This document shows positions 8,767 to 16,873 of a stretch of DNA of 64,000 nucleotides, piece after piece (position 1 is the first letter of the stretch; the number at the start of each line of letters is the position of its first letter). Below the pieces are notes generated by a model, which saw only the letters and a list, made by a program, of their open reading frames with translations, did not search any database and had not been told where the DNA came from. The DNA is from a virus: the IMG/VR virus record IMGVR_UViG_3300037521_000345, positions 1 to 64,000 of that record; one strand, given 5' to 3'. The position numbers and the translations under genes were made by a program.

Positions 8767-9144
8767 ATGAAAAAAACTGTAATATTATCAGTAATCTTTT
8801 TGTTATTATGTTCACCTGTTTTCGCAACAACGTTTGCATGGGATCAACATACAGATAATTCTGTAATAGGATATTTACTACAATGGTCTGAAACCAATAA
8901 TCCACCAGAAATTTTCAGCATGAACGTTCCTGGCATTACTTCAACTCAAAAAGAAATATCAGATAATCTTTTCAAATTGGACACACAATATGATATTTGG
9001 GTAAAAGCATATAATACTGCCGGTGAGAGTGGTAAATCAAATACAGTGAACGCAACTAGAACAGCATATACACCACCTGCTGATAATATGCCAACTCAAA
9101 CATATGATGCTCCTGGTGCAGTAATGAATTTTACCAATCAATAA
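8767..9144 (+). CDS. Secreted fibronectin type III domain protein
   Basis: This 125-residue protein begins with a clear Sec signal peptide (MKKTVILSVIFLLLCSPVFA, cleavage near residue 20). A single fibronectin type III fold follows, with FAWDQHTDNSVIGYLLQW at the start and YDIWVKAYNTAGESGKSN near the end. The same FN3 type (WDP...GYRIHYG) forms the N-terminus of the metallopeptidase at 24398. FN3 modules commonly mediate carbohydrate or surface binding. A signal peptide is unusual for a virion protein, so it may act in the host envelope. Confidence 0.7.
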   Translation: MKKTVILSVIFLLLCSPVFATTFAWDQHTDNSVIGYLLQWSETNNPPEIFSMNVPGITSTQKEISDNLFKLDTQYDIWVKAYNTAGESGKSNTVNATRTAYTPPADNMPTQTYDAPGAVMNFTNQ

Positions 9145-9184
9145 AGTAATGAATTAGAGAGAAAGAAGAAAAGGATATTAGCTA

Positions 9185-9715
9185 ATGTCGAAAGTAAATC
9201 AAGTTATTAGAGATGAAGAAGAGTGTACAATCGAAAGGAGTTGTATATCAGATCCTAAATTTGTTGGACTTGATCTATCGTATGTTGGAACTGGTGTAAT
9301 CGTTCTTGATAGCAATGGAATAATTTTAGAACAAAAACTTGTAAGCACCAAATCTGAATTTGATACAGAAGAAAGAATAATTCAAATTGAAAATGAAATT
9401 AAATTTATTCCAACTATAGTTGGACTAAAAAGAGTTTGTATTGAAGGTCCTTCTTATTCAAGTGTAGGAAATCAAATGCTTCAAATGGGTGCTTTGAATT
9501 TCTTTGTTCGTATTTTTTTACGTAAAAGAAATATTGATTATAGAGTTATAGCTCCACCAACACTCAAGAAATGGGTTGCAGGAACTGGAAGAGCTGCAAA
9601 GGAAATGATGTTGCTCCACATATATAAAAGGTGGGGAATTGAGTTCAAAAATAATAATTTAGCAGATGCCTACGGATTGGCACGCATTGCAATGGAGGAA
9701 AGTCATAATGAGTAA
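9185..9715 (+). CDS. RuvC-like Holliday junction resolvase
   Basis: This 176-residue protein, the usual length for RuvC, has an RNase H-fold nuclease core with the expected acidic residues. D30 lies in GLDLS, E87 in CIEGPS and D161 in NLADAYGLARIA. A basic, Lys-rich stretch (TLKKWVAGTGRAAKE) precedes the last acidic helix, as in RuvC. These enzymes cut four-way junctions by a two-metal mechanism. The gene lies among structural genes, where a resolvase would help clear branched DNA before packaging. Confidence 0.8.
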   Translation: MSKVNQVIRDEEECTIERSCISDPKFVGLDLSYVGTGVIVLDSNGIILEQKLVSTKSEFDTEERIIQIENEIKFIPTIVGLKRVCIEGPSYSSVGNQMLQMGALNFFVRIFLRKRNIDYRVIAPPTLKKWVAGTGRAAKEMMLLHIYKRWGIEFKNNNLADAYGLARIAMEESHNE

Positions 9716-10415
9716 AATTGATGAAGTATTACAAGAGATTTATCTAGAAATGGAACTAGAAGAGATGGATGAAATTCTAGAACAAGGGGAACTTATTCTT
9801 CAAGAAGCTACAGGGGCAGGTGCAGCTGGAATTGATCCACATATAAAAATTCTTCAAGGAAAAATTCCTCAACTGTTATCAAAACTGAAAGATGCTACTG
9901 GACCAGCTAAGGAAGCTCTTTTAAAACAACTTGCAGCAGCGAAAACTCAACTGGCAAGTCTTAAAACTGCAGCTACTGGAATGGCTAGTAAAGTAGTTTC
10001 AAAAGGTCAAAAGTTAGCAACTAAAGGTCAAGAACTGGTTGCTGGAGCTTCATCAGGACAAAAAATGGCAGTTGCTGGTGCTGCAGTTGCTGTTGCCGCT
10101 GTTGCCGCTGGTGTTGTTATGTATAAAAAGTTCTTCAGTCAAGCAGCTAAAGCTTGTAAAGGTAAAAAAGGTCCTGATAAGAAAAACTGTGTAACTAGCT
10201 TTAAAGTCAAGGGTCTACAAGCAGCTAAAGCTAAAGTTGCTGCTGGAATGGCCAAATGTAAAGATGCAAAATGTAAAGCTAAATTGCAGTCTAAAGTGCA
10301 AGGGTTTGATGCAAAGATCAACTCTATGAAAGGTAGTGTTGCAGAATCTACTATCAATCAATATGTTGGTGATTACGTTTCAGAGTTATTTCTAGAGAAT
10401 TTATCAAAAAACTAA
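9708..10415 (+). CDS. Membrane-spanning structural protein with a Cys-pair module
   Basis: I place the start at ATG 9708, behind GGAGG, giving 235 residues; an upstream ATG lies inside the resolvase gene. The N-terminus is acidic and helical, the middle is Ala/Lys-rich, and a hydrophobic Ala/Val segment near residues 120-135 looks like one membrane span. A module follows with paired cysteines (KACKGKKG, KNCVTSF, KCKDAKCK). The same span-plus-Cys module recurs in the protein at 10827, so the two are paralogues. Proteins of this composition are common in large-phage virions. The role is unknown. Confidence 0.6.
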   Translation: MSKIDEVLQEIYLEMELEEMDEILEQGELILQEATGAGAAGIDPHIKILQGKIPQLLSKLKDATGPAKEALLKQLAAAKTQLASLKTAATGMASKVVSKGQKLATKGQELVAGASSGQKMAVAGAAVAVAAVAAGVVMYKKFFSQAAKACKGKKGPDKKNCVTSFKVKGLQAAKAKVAAGMAKCKDAKCKAKLQSKVQGFDAKINSMKGSVAESTINQYVGDYVSELFLENLSKN

Positions 10416-10453
10416 ACGAGGCAGTCTCATACGAACCTAAGAAGGGTGATACG

Positions 10454-10822
10454 ATGCACTGCCACGTGTGTGGTCGTAAAGCGCACGTTTTGAATAACGG
10501 AAAAGGTCCCCTTATATGCTGTGGCCAACCAATGTCAAAGGTAGCAATTGCTGAGGCAGAAGGTTGGTCCAGCACACCGAAAGGATGGACAAGTGGTAGT
10601 ATTAAAAAGTTTGGACAATCCCTCGTTAAAGGTGGAGCAAAGAAAGAAAAGTTTTTTGAAAAGTGCGTTAAAAAAATGACAGGTAAAGTTGATAACCCAG
10701 AAGGATTTTGCGCTGGATTGAAAGATGAAGTTTCCGGTTCGACTTACTGGCGAGGAAAAGGAAAAACTCCACAACAAGCTGGTAAAGATGTTAAAGCACA
10801 TCAGAATGTTAGGAGGGGATAA
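10454..10822 (+). CDS. Desulforedoxin-like domain fused to a small Cys-containing domain
   Basis: This is a 122-residue protein. Residues 1-30 closely match the desulforedoxin / desulfoferrodoxin N-terminal pattern: CHVCG, then a Gly-containing linker, then CCGQPM. In that family the four Cys bind one rubredoxin-type iron. The C-terminal part (EKCVKKMTGKVDNPEGFC, then STYWRGKG) is a separate small domain that I associate with phage structural proteins. It sits between two paralogous membrane structural proteins. A zinc-binding role for the Cys site cannot be excluded. Confidence 0.7.
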   Translation: MHCHVCGRKAHVLNNGKGPLICCGQPMSKVAIAEAEGWSSTPKGWTSGSIKKFGQSLVKGGAKKEKFFEKCVKKMTGKVDNPEGFCAGLKDEVSGSTYWRGKGKTPQQAGKDVKAHQNVRRG

Positions 10823-10826
10823 TATA

Positions 10827-12059
10827 GTGTATAAATTATTAGATAATAAAGCTTACTTATCTGAATTAAAACAATTAAGTGTTTATGAAAACTTTATTAA
10901 AGAAGATAAAAAAGATGTTATAGATTTATATTTTGATGAAACTGATTATAAAAGTTATGCTAAAAGATTCAAAAAAGCAGTAGAAAAAGGATCAAACGTA
11001 TATAAAGATTTTAAAAAAGATGCAAGTCCACCTTTCACTACTTTAGATAAGGCAATTCAAGATAGAAATAAAAAAGCAGTTAAAAGTTCGATGGGTAAAG
11101 GAATAGCAATTGGAGTTGCTGCTGCTGTAATTATATATGCAGCATATCAAATATATAAGAGATTTTTAAGTAAAGCAGCTAAAGCTTGTAAAGGACAATC
11201 AGATAATGAAAAAACTTTATGTATGTATCAATATAAAATTAAAGCATTAGAAGCTGCTAGAAATGAGTTGACTAAAGGATTATCTAAATGTAAAGATGAT
11301 AAATGTCAAAGTATGGTTAAATCTAAAATAACAGCACACGTTTCTAAAATAAAGAAGTATAAATTAAAGTTGAGAGAAGATCAACCAATGAATTTTGTTG
11401 ATGGTTATTTAGAATATCTCAATGAGGATAGAGGACTTAATCTACCAATTGAAAGAGATGAAAAACCAAACTATATTAGAATGTGTATGATGCAAGAAGA
11501 TGATAGAGTTAAGATTCGTTGTCTTAGAAAAATAAAAGAGTTGACAGCAATGAATCCTTTTTATCAATATCGTATTGATAGATTTGTTGATGCTATTACA
11601 AATACTTATGAAGCAACTACTGAACCTGGATTCAATGAATATAATTTAGAGGAATCATTAAATATTCTTAATGAAACACTATCAACATCAGTTAAGAAAA
11701 AACTATTAAAAAGAAATAAAGTTGAAAAAATATCTTCTAATGAAATAGCAAAAGCTGAAAAAATATTACGAGTTAAATTTCATCCAGATTATAGATGGAT
11801 TGTTGAAAATTTTGGTTTTATTGACGAACCTAATATTGTTATATCTGGTCTTGGTGCACTCGATCAATTTGAAAATATTATTTTTTTAAATATAAAAATA
11901 ATAAAAAGTAAATTACCTCCTGATCATATTGCTATATCATATGAGAATAAATATAAAATGATTTTAGTCTTGAATAATAATAATGGTAAAATAGTTGATC
12001 TTAAAAATACAAAAGTTTTATTTGATAGTTTAAATGATTTGTTGTTGAGGACTTTATAA
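10827..12059 (+). CDS. Membrane structural protein fused to a SUKH (SMI1/KNR4-like) domain
   Basis: I place the start at GTG 10827, eight bases after AGGAGGGG, giving 410 residues; the longer frame upstream lies inside the previous gene. Residues near 90-110 form a hydrophobic span (IGVAAAVIIYAAYQIY). It is followed by the Cys-pair module shared with the protein at 9708 (KACKGQ, KCKDDKC). The last 130 residues look like a SUKH fold: an AEKILRVKFHPDYRWIVENFG opening and a closing IVDLKN with a short helix. SUKH domains often serve as immunity proteins against nuclease toxins. The fusion to a virion-type segment is odd. Confidence 0.6.
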   Translation: MYKLLDNKAYLSELKQLSVYENFIKEDKKDVIDLYFDETDYKSYAKRFKKAVEKGSNVYKDFKKDASPPFTTLDKAIQDRNKKAVKSSMGKGIAIGVAAAVIIYAAYQIYKRFLSKAAKACKGQSDNEKTLCMYQYKIKALEAARNELTKGLSKCKDDKCQSMVKSKITAHVSKIKKYKLKLREDQPMNFVDGYLEYLNEDRGLNLPIERDEKPNYIRMCMMQEDDRVKIRCLRKIKELTAMNPFYQYRIDRFVDAITNTYEATTEPGFNEYNLEESLNILNETLSTSVKKKLLKRNKVEKISSNEIAKAEKILRVKFHPDYRWIVENFGFIDEPNIVISGLGALDQFENIIFLNIKIIKSKLPPDHIAISYENKYKMILVLNNNNGKIVDLKNTKVLFDSLNDLLLRTL

Positions 12060-12595
12060 TGACTAAATCGGAATTTGTCATAATGGAACATAAAGCAAAG
12101 AGAGCAGGTCTACATTTTGACTTACGTTTTAAGATGCCAAAGTCAAATATGTGGGCATCATTTGCAGTTCCTAAAGGAATTCCAACTGAACCTGGTAAGA
12201 AAGTTTTAGCGATACGAACAACAGATCATACAAAAAAGGAAGCTTTATTCACAGGTGTTATTGATGATGGATATGGAGCTGGCAAATTAAATAAATGGGA
12301 TAGTGGTCGATGTGTTATATTGAAATACTCTACAATGCATATAGCAATAGACTTCAAGGGTAATAAAGTTCAAGGGTTATACCATCTTATTTCTACAACT
12401 AGAGCTGGTGATAAAGATAAAAAGAGTTATTTCTTATTTAAAAGTAAACCTGCTGATAAAATATATGAAGCTACTGGAATGATAAGTCGAATTCCATCAG
12501 GAGGAATAGTAGAAGATACTGAGGAGGATATAGGAGAGTTAACAACTCCAGATTTACCTTGGGATAAAACCCCCAGAACAGTGGGAAAGGAGTGA
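12059..12595 (+). CDS. LigD-type 3'-phosphoesterase domain protein
   Basis: This 178-residue stand-alone protein matches the phosphoesterase domain of bacterial DNA ligase D. It has FVIMEHKAKRAGLHFDLR near residues 6-23, WASFAVPKG (32-40), TTDH (54-57) and GVIDDGYGAGKLNKWDSG (66-83). In that family the HxDxR and later His residues bind the metal that removes 3' phosphates or ribonucleotides before end ligation. The ATG overlaps the previous stop, and an HNH nuclease gene follows within five bases. Its substrate here is inferred. Confidence 0.8.
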   Translation: MTKSEFVIMEHKAKRAGLHFDLRFKMPKSNMWASFAVPKGIPTEPGKKVLAIRTTDHTKKEALFTGVIDDGYGAGKLNKWDSGRCVILKYSTMHIAIDFKGNKVQGLYHLISTTRAGDKDKKSYFLFKSKPADKIYEATGMISRIPSGGIVEDTEEDIGELTTPDLPWDKTPRTVGKE

Positions 12596-12599
12596 GATA

Positions 12600-13106
12600 A
12601 TGGAGAGGTGTATTGTGCTCAATGGAGATTTTACATTCTTGAACACAGTGAGTTGGAAAAGAGCAATCTGTTTATTAATCAAAGAAAAAGCTGAAATATT
12701 AAAAGAATCAAATATATGTGTGAGAAATGGAGAAGGTGAAATATTTTGTAATATTCCTTTGGTTATAAAACTTATTAAAGTAATACGACTGATTTACAAG
12801 AATAGAGTTCCATTTAGTAAACGCAATATTATGGTTAGAGATGAATATAAATGTATGTATTGCGGCACATCTACCTCCTTAACAATAGATCATCTTATTC
12901 CAATTTCAAAAGGTGGTAAAAGTAATTTTGAAAATTGTGTTACTTCTTGTCAACCTTGTAATAATAAAAAAGGTAAACATACTCCTTCTGAAGTAAAAAT
13001 GTTTTTAAGAAAACAACCATACGCTCCAACTATATCAGAGTTTATAAGATTGAAAATGAAAAAACTTAAAATTGATGATTTCCTAAAAGAGCTGGGAGTA
13101 TATTAA
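12600..13106 (+). CDS. HNH endonuclease
   Basis: This 168-residue protein has a C-terminal HNH nuclease with zinc-binding CMYC (85-88) and CQPC (117-120). The catalytic DH is at 97-98 and the core is LIPISKGGKSNFENC. Its N-terminal 75 residues resemble the leader found in many stand-alone HNH proteins of bacteria and phages. It may be a free-standing homing enzyme or a host/phage DNA-cutting enzyme. It is tightly spaced between the phosphoesterase and ferritin-like genes, which speaks for long-term membership of the operon. Confidence 0.85.
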   Translation: MERCIVLNGDFTFLNTVSWKRAICLLIKEKAEILKESNICVRNGEGEIFCNIPLVIKLIKVIRLIYKNRVPFSKRNIMVRDEYKCMYCGTSTSLTIDHLIPISKGGKSNFENCVTSCQPCNNKKGKHTPSEVKMFLRKQPYAPTISEFIRLKMKKLKIDDFLKELGVY

Positions 13107-13540
13107 TGAACAAGCAAGATTATATAAATAATTTAAAAAAGACTGACTTACGTCCAGATAAAGTCAGAATTAAAGAACGACAAGAAGTAATTTTAATGGA
13201 AGATAAAACTTTAGTAGAACCAAAGTTACTTCAAGAGCTCTTTATTAAACTAGGTGAAATCACAGCTATGTCAAAAAATCCTAGAAAGGATATGGCAATT
13301 TTAAGATTAGCTGTTGTTGCTGAATATGATGCTGCTAGTTTATATGAACAAATGGCACAGCAAGTTTCCGCTCCTGAAATTAAAAAAGTTTTATTAGAAG
13401 TTGCAAATGAAGAGAAAGCACACATAGGAGAATTTGAATTTCTACTTGAGAAGATAGACCCAGATCATGAGAAACGAGAAAATGAAGGTGAGTCAGAAGC
13501 TATGAATCTGACTGGTTGGGATGAAGCACCAAGTGAATAA
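13106..13540 (+). CDS. Ferritin-like di-iron protein, encapsulated-ferritin/rubrerythrin type
   Basis: In this 144-residue protein, residues 60-120 form a two-helix ferritin-like unit. E73 (AEYDAASLYEQM) is in the first helix, and EEKAHIGEF with E102/E103, H106 and E109 is in the second. The short form resembles the demi-ferritin partners of encapsulins, which dimerise to build the di-iron site and oxidise iron. The N-terminal 40 residues are basic and the C-terminus is acidic. Whether it is packaged in the virion or acts in the cell is unknown. Confidence 0.7.
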   Translation: MNKQDYINNLKKTDLRPDKVRIKERQEVILMEDKTLVEPKLLQELFIKLGEITAMSKNPRKDMAILRLAVVAEYDAASLYEQMAQQVSAPEIKKVLLEVANEEKAHIGEFEFLLEKIDPDHEKRENEGESEAMNLTGWDEAPSE

Positions 13541-13564
13541 AAAGTGAGATAATTTTAGTATTAT

Positions 13565-13592
13565 TTAGAACAAATTAATACTAAAATGAATT
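13565..13592 (+). promoter_or_regulatory. Promoter-like element, class B
   Basis: TTAGAACAAA (13565-13574) is followed after 12 bases by TGAATT. It lies in the 67-base gap before the gene at 13608. Confidence 0.55.
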
Positions 13593-13607
13593 GTAAGGAG
13601 GAATCTA

Positions 13608-14477
13608 GTGCGAATTTATGAAACTGTATTTAACATATCTGAAGAGTTTCTAAAAGAAGGACTACCAGTTTCCATCAATAATCAAGGAATTCAATACACT
13701 GCAAAAAAGATGCTTAGAGAAGGCATCGAAAAATTCCCCATTAAACAAATCACACAAGATCATATCTATCAAGCTGTACTTCAAGAATTTGTTGGTTGCT
13801 CAATAAACTATTGTTATTGGTATGGTACATCAAATATTAGACCATATAAATCTTCTTCCGGTAAAATGTATTCATTAGTAGAGAGTGCGTTTAAAAATTA
13901 TCAACGTGGTGATAATTTTGAGATTTGTATTCATAAATTAATTGAATATCTTTCTATTAATAGATTTCCCTTATTGGAGGAAAGAGAAAAACATTTAAAA
14001 GAGTTAATTACAGATGGTGAAGATTTTTGTATTGATATTTCTAATACTATTTTTTATAAAGATACAGATGATTATTATCCCTTCTTTGAACAATTGATTA
14101 CAACATTTCCAGGATATGCATCAGACATATTCCTTAAAAGAGCATCTCTTTTTTTTCTTCAAATGAATAGGCAATATGATTGGTTTAATTCAGTGAATAA
14201 TGAATTACCTGTTCCAGCAGATTATCAACTTCCCAAGATACTAAAAGAATTTAAATGTATTGAGTATGTTCCATATTTAAATATGTTAATTGAAAATGAA
14301 ATATTAATTCCAAAAGGATCCAAGGAAGAATGCTCTATTAGATCTGCAACAATCATAGCTTGTAAAGAATTACAAAGAGAGACTGGATGGGGAATTGCTG
14401 ATGTTGATGGTTGGTTGTGGTTAAAAAGAAAACAAATAAATACTCCATTCCATCTTACAATTACATCAGATTACTAA
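13608..14477 (+). CDS. Queuosine salvage glycosidase-like protein (DUF2419/Qng1 family)
   Basis: This 289-residue protein starts at GTG 13608 behind AAGGAGG. The layout matches the family that releases queuine from queuosine nucleotides. It has an early VGCSINYCYWYG segment, a central ADYQLPKILKEF, then the ILIPKGSKEECSIRSATI helix, and ends in DVDGWLWLKRK and PFHLTITSDY. That family frees the queuine base for reinsertion into tRNA. A QueD homologue lies at 55323. Either tRNA queuosine management or supply of deazaguanine for DNA modification would fit. The family call is by pattern recognition only. Confidence 0.6.
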   Translation: MRIYETVFNISEEFLKEGLPVSINNQGIQYTAKKMLREGIEKFPIKQITQDHIYQAVLQEFVGCSINYCYWYGTSNIRPYKSSSGKMYSLVESAFKNYQRGDNFEICIHKLIEYLSINRFPLLEEREKHLKELITDGEDFCIDISNTIFYKDTDDYYPFFEQLITTFPGYASDIFLKRASLFFLQMNRQYDWFNSVNNELPVPADYQLPKILKEFKCIEYVPYLNMLIENEILIPKGSKEECSIRSATIIACKELQRETGWGIADVDGWLWLKRKQINTPFHLTITSDY

Positions 14478-14487
14478 GGAGATAAAT

Positions 14488-16299
14488 ATGAAAGAGGTAA
14501 CACTATCGGAAAATGCATTAACTGTTGCAAAAAGTAGATATTTTATGAATGGTGAAGACTGGTTTGAATGTACCAAAAGAGCTGCTAATACTGTTGGAAT
14601 GCCAGAGATAGTTGATAAGAAAAAAACAACAGAATCATTTCATGAAATGATTTACAATAAAGATTTTATTCCAGGAGGTAGAATTTTAAGAAATAGTGCA
14701 AGACCAAGAGGGTCTTTATTCAATTGTTATCATTTACCCATTGGAGATTCTATTGAAGAGATTGGACAATTTTATAAGGATGCTTTAACACTCTGGTCAG
14801 AGGGAGGTGGTGTGGGCGTAAACTTCTCATCTCTTAGACCAAAGAACGATCAAATATTTGGTAAGGGTGGAAAGTCATCAGGTATGGTTAGTTTTATGGG
14901 AGGAGCTGATTTTATATCGAGACTAATTGAAAGCGGTGGAAGTAGACGTGCTGCTGCTATTGGTCATATTGATGTCTCACATCCTGAGTTGTTGGACTTC
15001 ATTGATGCAAAAATATCAAAACCAGATGTGGGCAAATGGTTAAAGGATGGAACCCCAGCAGAAATTCGTGAATATGTTAAGGAGAATGTAGATGTAGGAT
15101 CTCTATCTCATTTTAATATTTCTGTTATGGTGAATCATGAATTTCTTGAAAAAGTTGAAGGAGATAAAGATTGGTCATTTAAATTCAAACAAAAGAATTA
15201 TGGAACTGTTAAAGCAAGAGATATATGGAATAAAATAATTACCAATATGATAAACTGTGCTGAACCAGGATTGATTAATTGGTCAACCTTTTCAAAAAAT
15301 AACTCATATTATTTCGAACCAGTTCTTGGAACAAATCCTTGTGGAGAAACAACTCTTGGACCTTATGGTGTTTGTGATCTTGGTTCATTAGTCCTACCTA
15401 ATTTTATCACTGGTAATGTTAATACAAATTGGAAAAAACTTGAATATGTAATAAAGTTAGCAGTTCGTTTTTTAGATAATGTAATTGAAGTTAATAAATA
15501 TGTATTGAAAGAGATTGATATTAATGCTCATAAATCAAGACGTATTGGGATTGGAGTTATAGGACTTGCTGAATATCTATTTGCAAAAGGAACTAGATAC
15601 GGATCTCAAAAAGCAGTTCGTGAGACTGAAGCATTGATGCAATTTATTCGTAACACTGTTTATCAGGCATCAGTTGAATTGGCAATTGAAAAAGGAGCGT
15701 TTCCTCAATTTGATTCAATGCCATATGGTAAAGCATCATTTATTAGAAAACTACCAGCTCAATTAAGAATGGATATTAAAAAATATGGAGTTCGAAATTG
15801 TACATTAATGGCACTAGCTCCAACTGGAACAATTTCTCTGTTAGCTGATTATACCAGTGCAATAGAACCACTGTTTGCAAAAGCAATGAAACGTAATGAT
15901 AGAGTTAGTAGTAGAGTATATATTCATCCAAGGTATAAAGAGTTTATTGAAAGTAAAGAAGAGATACCTGAATGGTTTGTTGATTCATTTGATCTTGAAC
16001 CTAAAGATCATTTTGAAATGCAAGTAGCATGTCAAAGATATTGTGATGCTTCAGTAAGTAAGACAATCAATTTACCAAGTGATACAAAAGAAGAAGATTT
16101 AAGTGCTTTATTACTTGAATATATTTATGATCTTAAAGGTGTAACTGTATATCGTGATGGATCAAAGACGGGACAGATATTAAATAGAATGAATGAACAT
16201 GCTGTAAGGAACTATTTAACAACAAAAAATGCAAAGAATGTTGAAGTTAATTTAGATGTAGATCAAGTTCAATGTGCAACTGGCACATGCGATTTATAA
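14488..16299 (+). CDS. nrdJ: Class II (adenosylcobalamin-dependent) ribonucleotide reductase
   Basis: This 603-residue enzyme reduces ribonucleotides to deoxyribonucleotides for phage DNA synthesis. C80 (SLFNCYHLP) and the finger-loop NPCGE (283-287) are the catalytic residues. APTGTISLLAD is the phosphate-binding loop near residue 455, and the C-terminal C596/C601 pair (CATGTC) would act in re-reduction. There is no NrdB-type small subunit beside it, in line with the vitamin B12-dependent class that works with or without oxygen. It lies 10 bases downstream of the queuosine-salvage gene. Confidence 0.88.
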   Translation: MKEVTLSENALTVAKSRYFMNGEDWFECTKRAANTVGMPEIVDKKKTTESFHEMIYNKDFIPGGRILRNSARPRGSLFNCYHLPIGDSIEEIGQFYKDALTLWSEGGGVGVNFSSLRPKNDQIFGKGGKSSGMVSFMGGADFISRLIESGGSRRAAAIGHIDVSHPELLDFIDAKISKPDVGKWLKDGTPAEIREYVKENVDVGSLSHFNISVMVNHEFLEKVEGDKDWSFKFKQKNYGTVKARDIWNKIITNMINCAEPGLINWSTFSKNNSYYFEPVLGTNPCGETTLGPYGVCDLGSLVLPNFITGNVNTNWKKLEYVIKLAVRFLDNVIEVNKYVLKEIDINAHKSRRIGIGVIGLAEYLFAKGTRYGSQKAVRETEALMQFIRNTVYQASVELAIEKGAFPQFDSMPYGKASFIRKLPAQLRMDIKKYGVRNCTLMALAPTGTISLLADYTSAIEPLFAKAMKRNDRVSSRVYIHPRYKEFIESKEEIPEWFVDSFDLEPKDHFEMQVACQRYCDASVSKTINLPSDTKEEDLSALLLEYIYDLKGVTVYRDGSKTGQILNRMNEHAVRNYLTTKNAKNVEVNLDVDQVQCATGTCDL

Positions 16300-16309
16300 G
16301 GAGATTATT

Positions 16310-16846
16310 ATGCCTGGTAACACTATTAGAATTAACGAAAGTGATGATTTAGATTGGTATATTGGCGATAGTAAAATGGAAGAATTAATTGAATGGTTGG
16401 ATAAGAATGGAGTTAAAGTTGAAGCTAAAGTATGTAACTGTGGACCAGGTGATGGTTGTGATATATGTGTAAGTGAAAAAACATCTAAAATGTATTCATT
16501 AGATTTATGGATGGAAAAATTAATATATCCAGGTAAAGTTAAATACTTTTTTAAAGAGATTAAAGGATTTATTTCAGATGGACATCTTCATAGGGAATTT
16601 TGTCTTTTTACTGATCAATTTAAATATAGAATATATGCAATAGATAGACCCAATGAGGGAGGTTATTTAGGATGTCAAGTATCTTCTAGAAAAATGAGAG
16701 CAGGTGAAGATTGGTCAAGAGGAAATGATTTATCTGATGGTCCTTTTGTAATAGAGACTTGGTTTAAAATCTTAAATTCTATTGTTAATTATGAATTAGT
16801 GAAATTATCAGAATTCAAACAACCAGATTCTATACCTAGTGAATAA
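16310..16846 (+). CDS. Hypothetical protein with a small Cys cluster
   Basis: This is a 178-residue protein starting at ATG 16310 behind AAGGAG; an earlier in-frame ATG lies inside the reductase gene. Near residue 55 it has a Cys cluster, CNCGPGDGCDIC, that could bind a metal. The rest is an alpha/beta sequence with a WFKILNSIVNYELVKLSEF helix near the end. No family is recognised. It directly follows ribonucleotide reductase, but no link to it is evident. Confidence 0.6.
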   Translation: MPGNTIRINESDDLDWYIGDSKMEELIEWLDKNGVKVEAKVCNCGPGDGCDICVSEKTSKMYSLDLWMEKLIYPGKVKYFFKEIKGFISDGHLHREFCLFTDQFKYRIYAIDRPNEGGYLGCQVSSRKMRAGEDWSRGNDLSDGPFVIETWFKILNSIVNYELVKLSEFKQPDSIPSE

Positions 16847-16871
16847 GAACAAACATAAAAAGGGGTATAAT
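16844..16871 (+). promoter_or_regulatory. Promoter-like element, class B (one mismatch)
   Basis: TAAGAACAAA (16844-16853) overlaps the stop of the preceding gene and is followed after 12 bases by TATAAT. It lies just before the gene at 16874. Confidence 0.5.
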
Positions 16872-16873
16872 TT

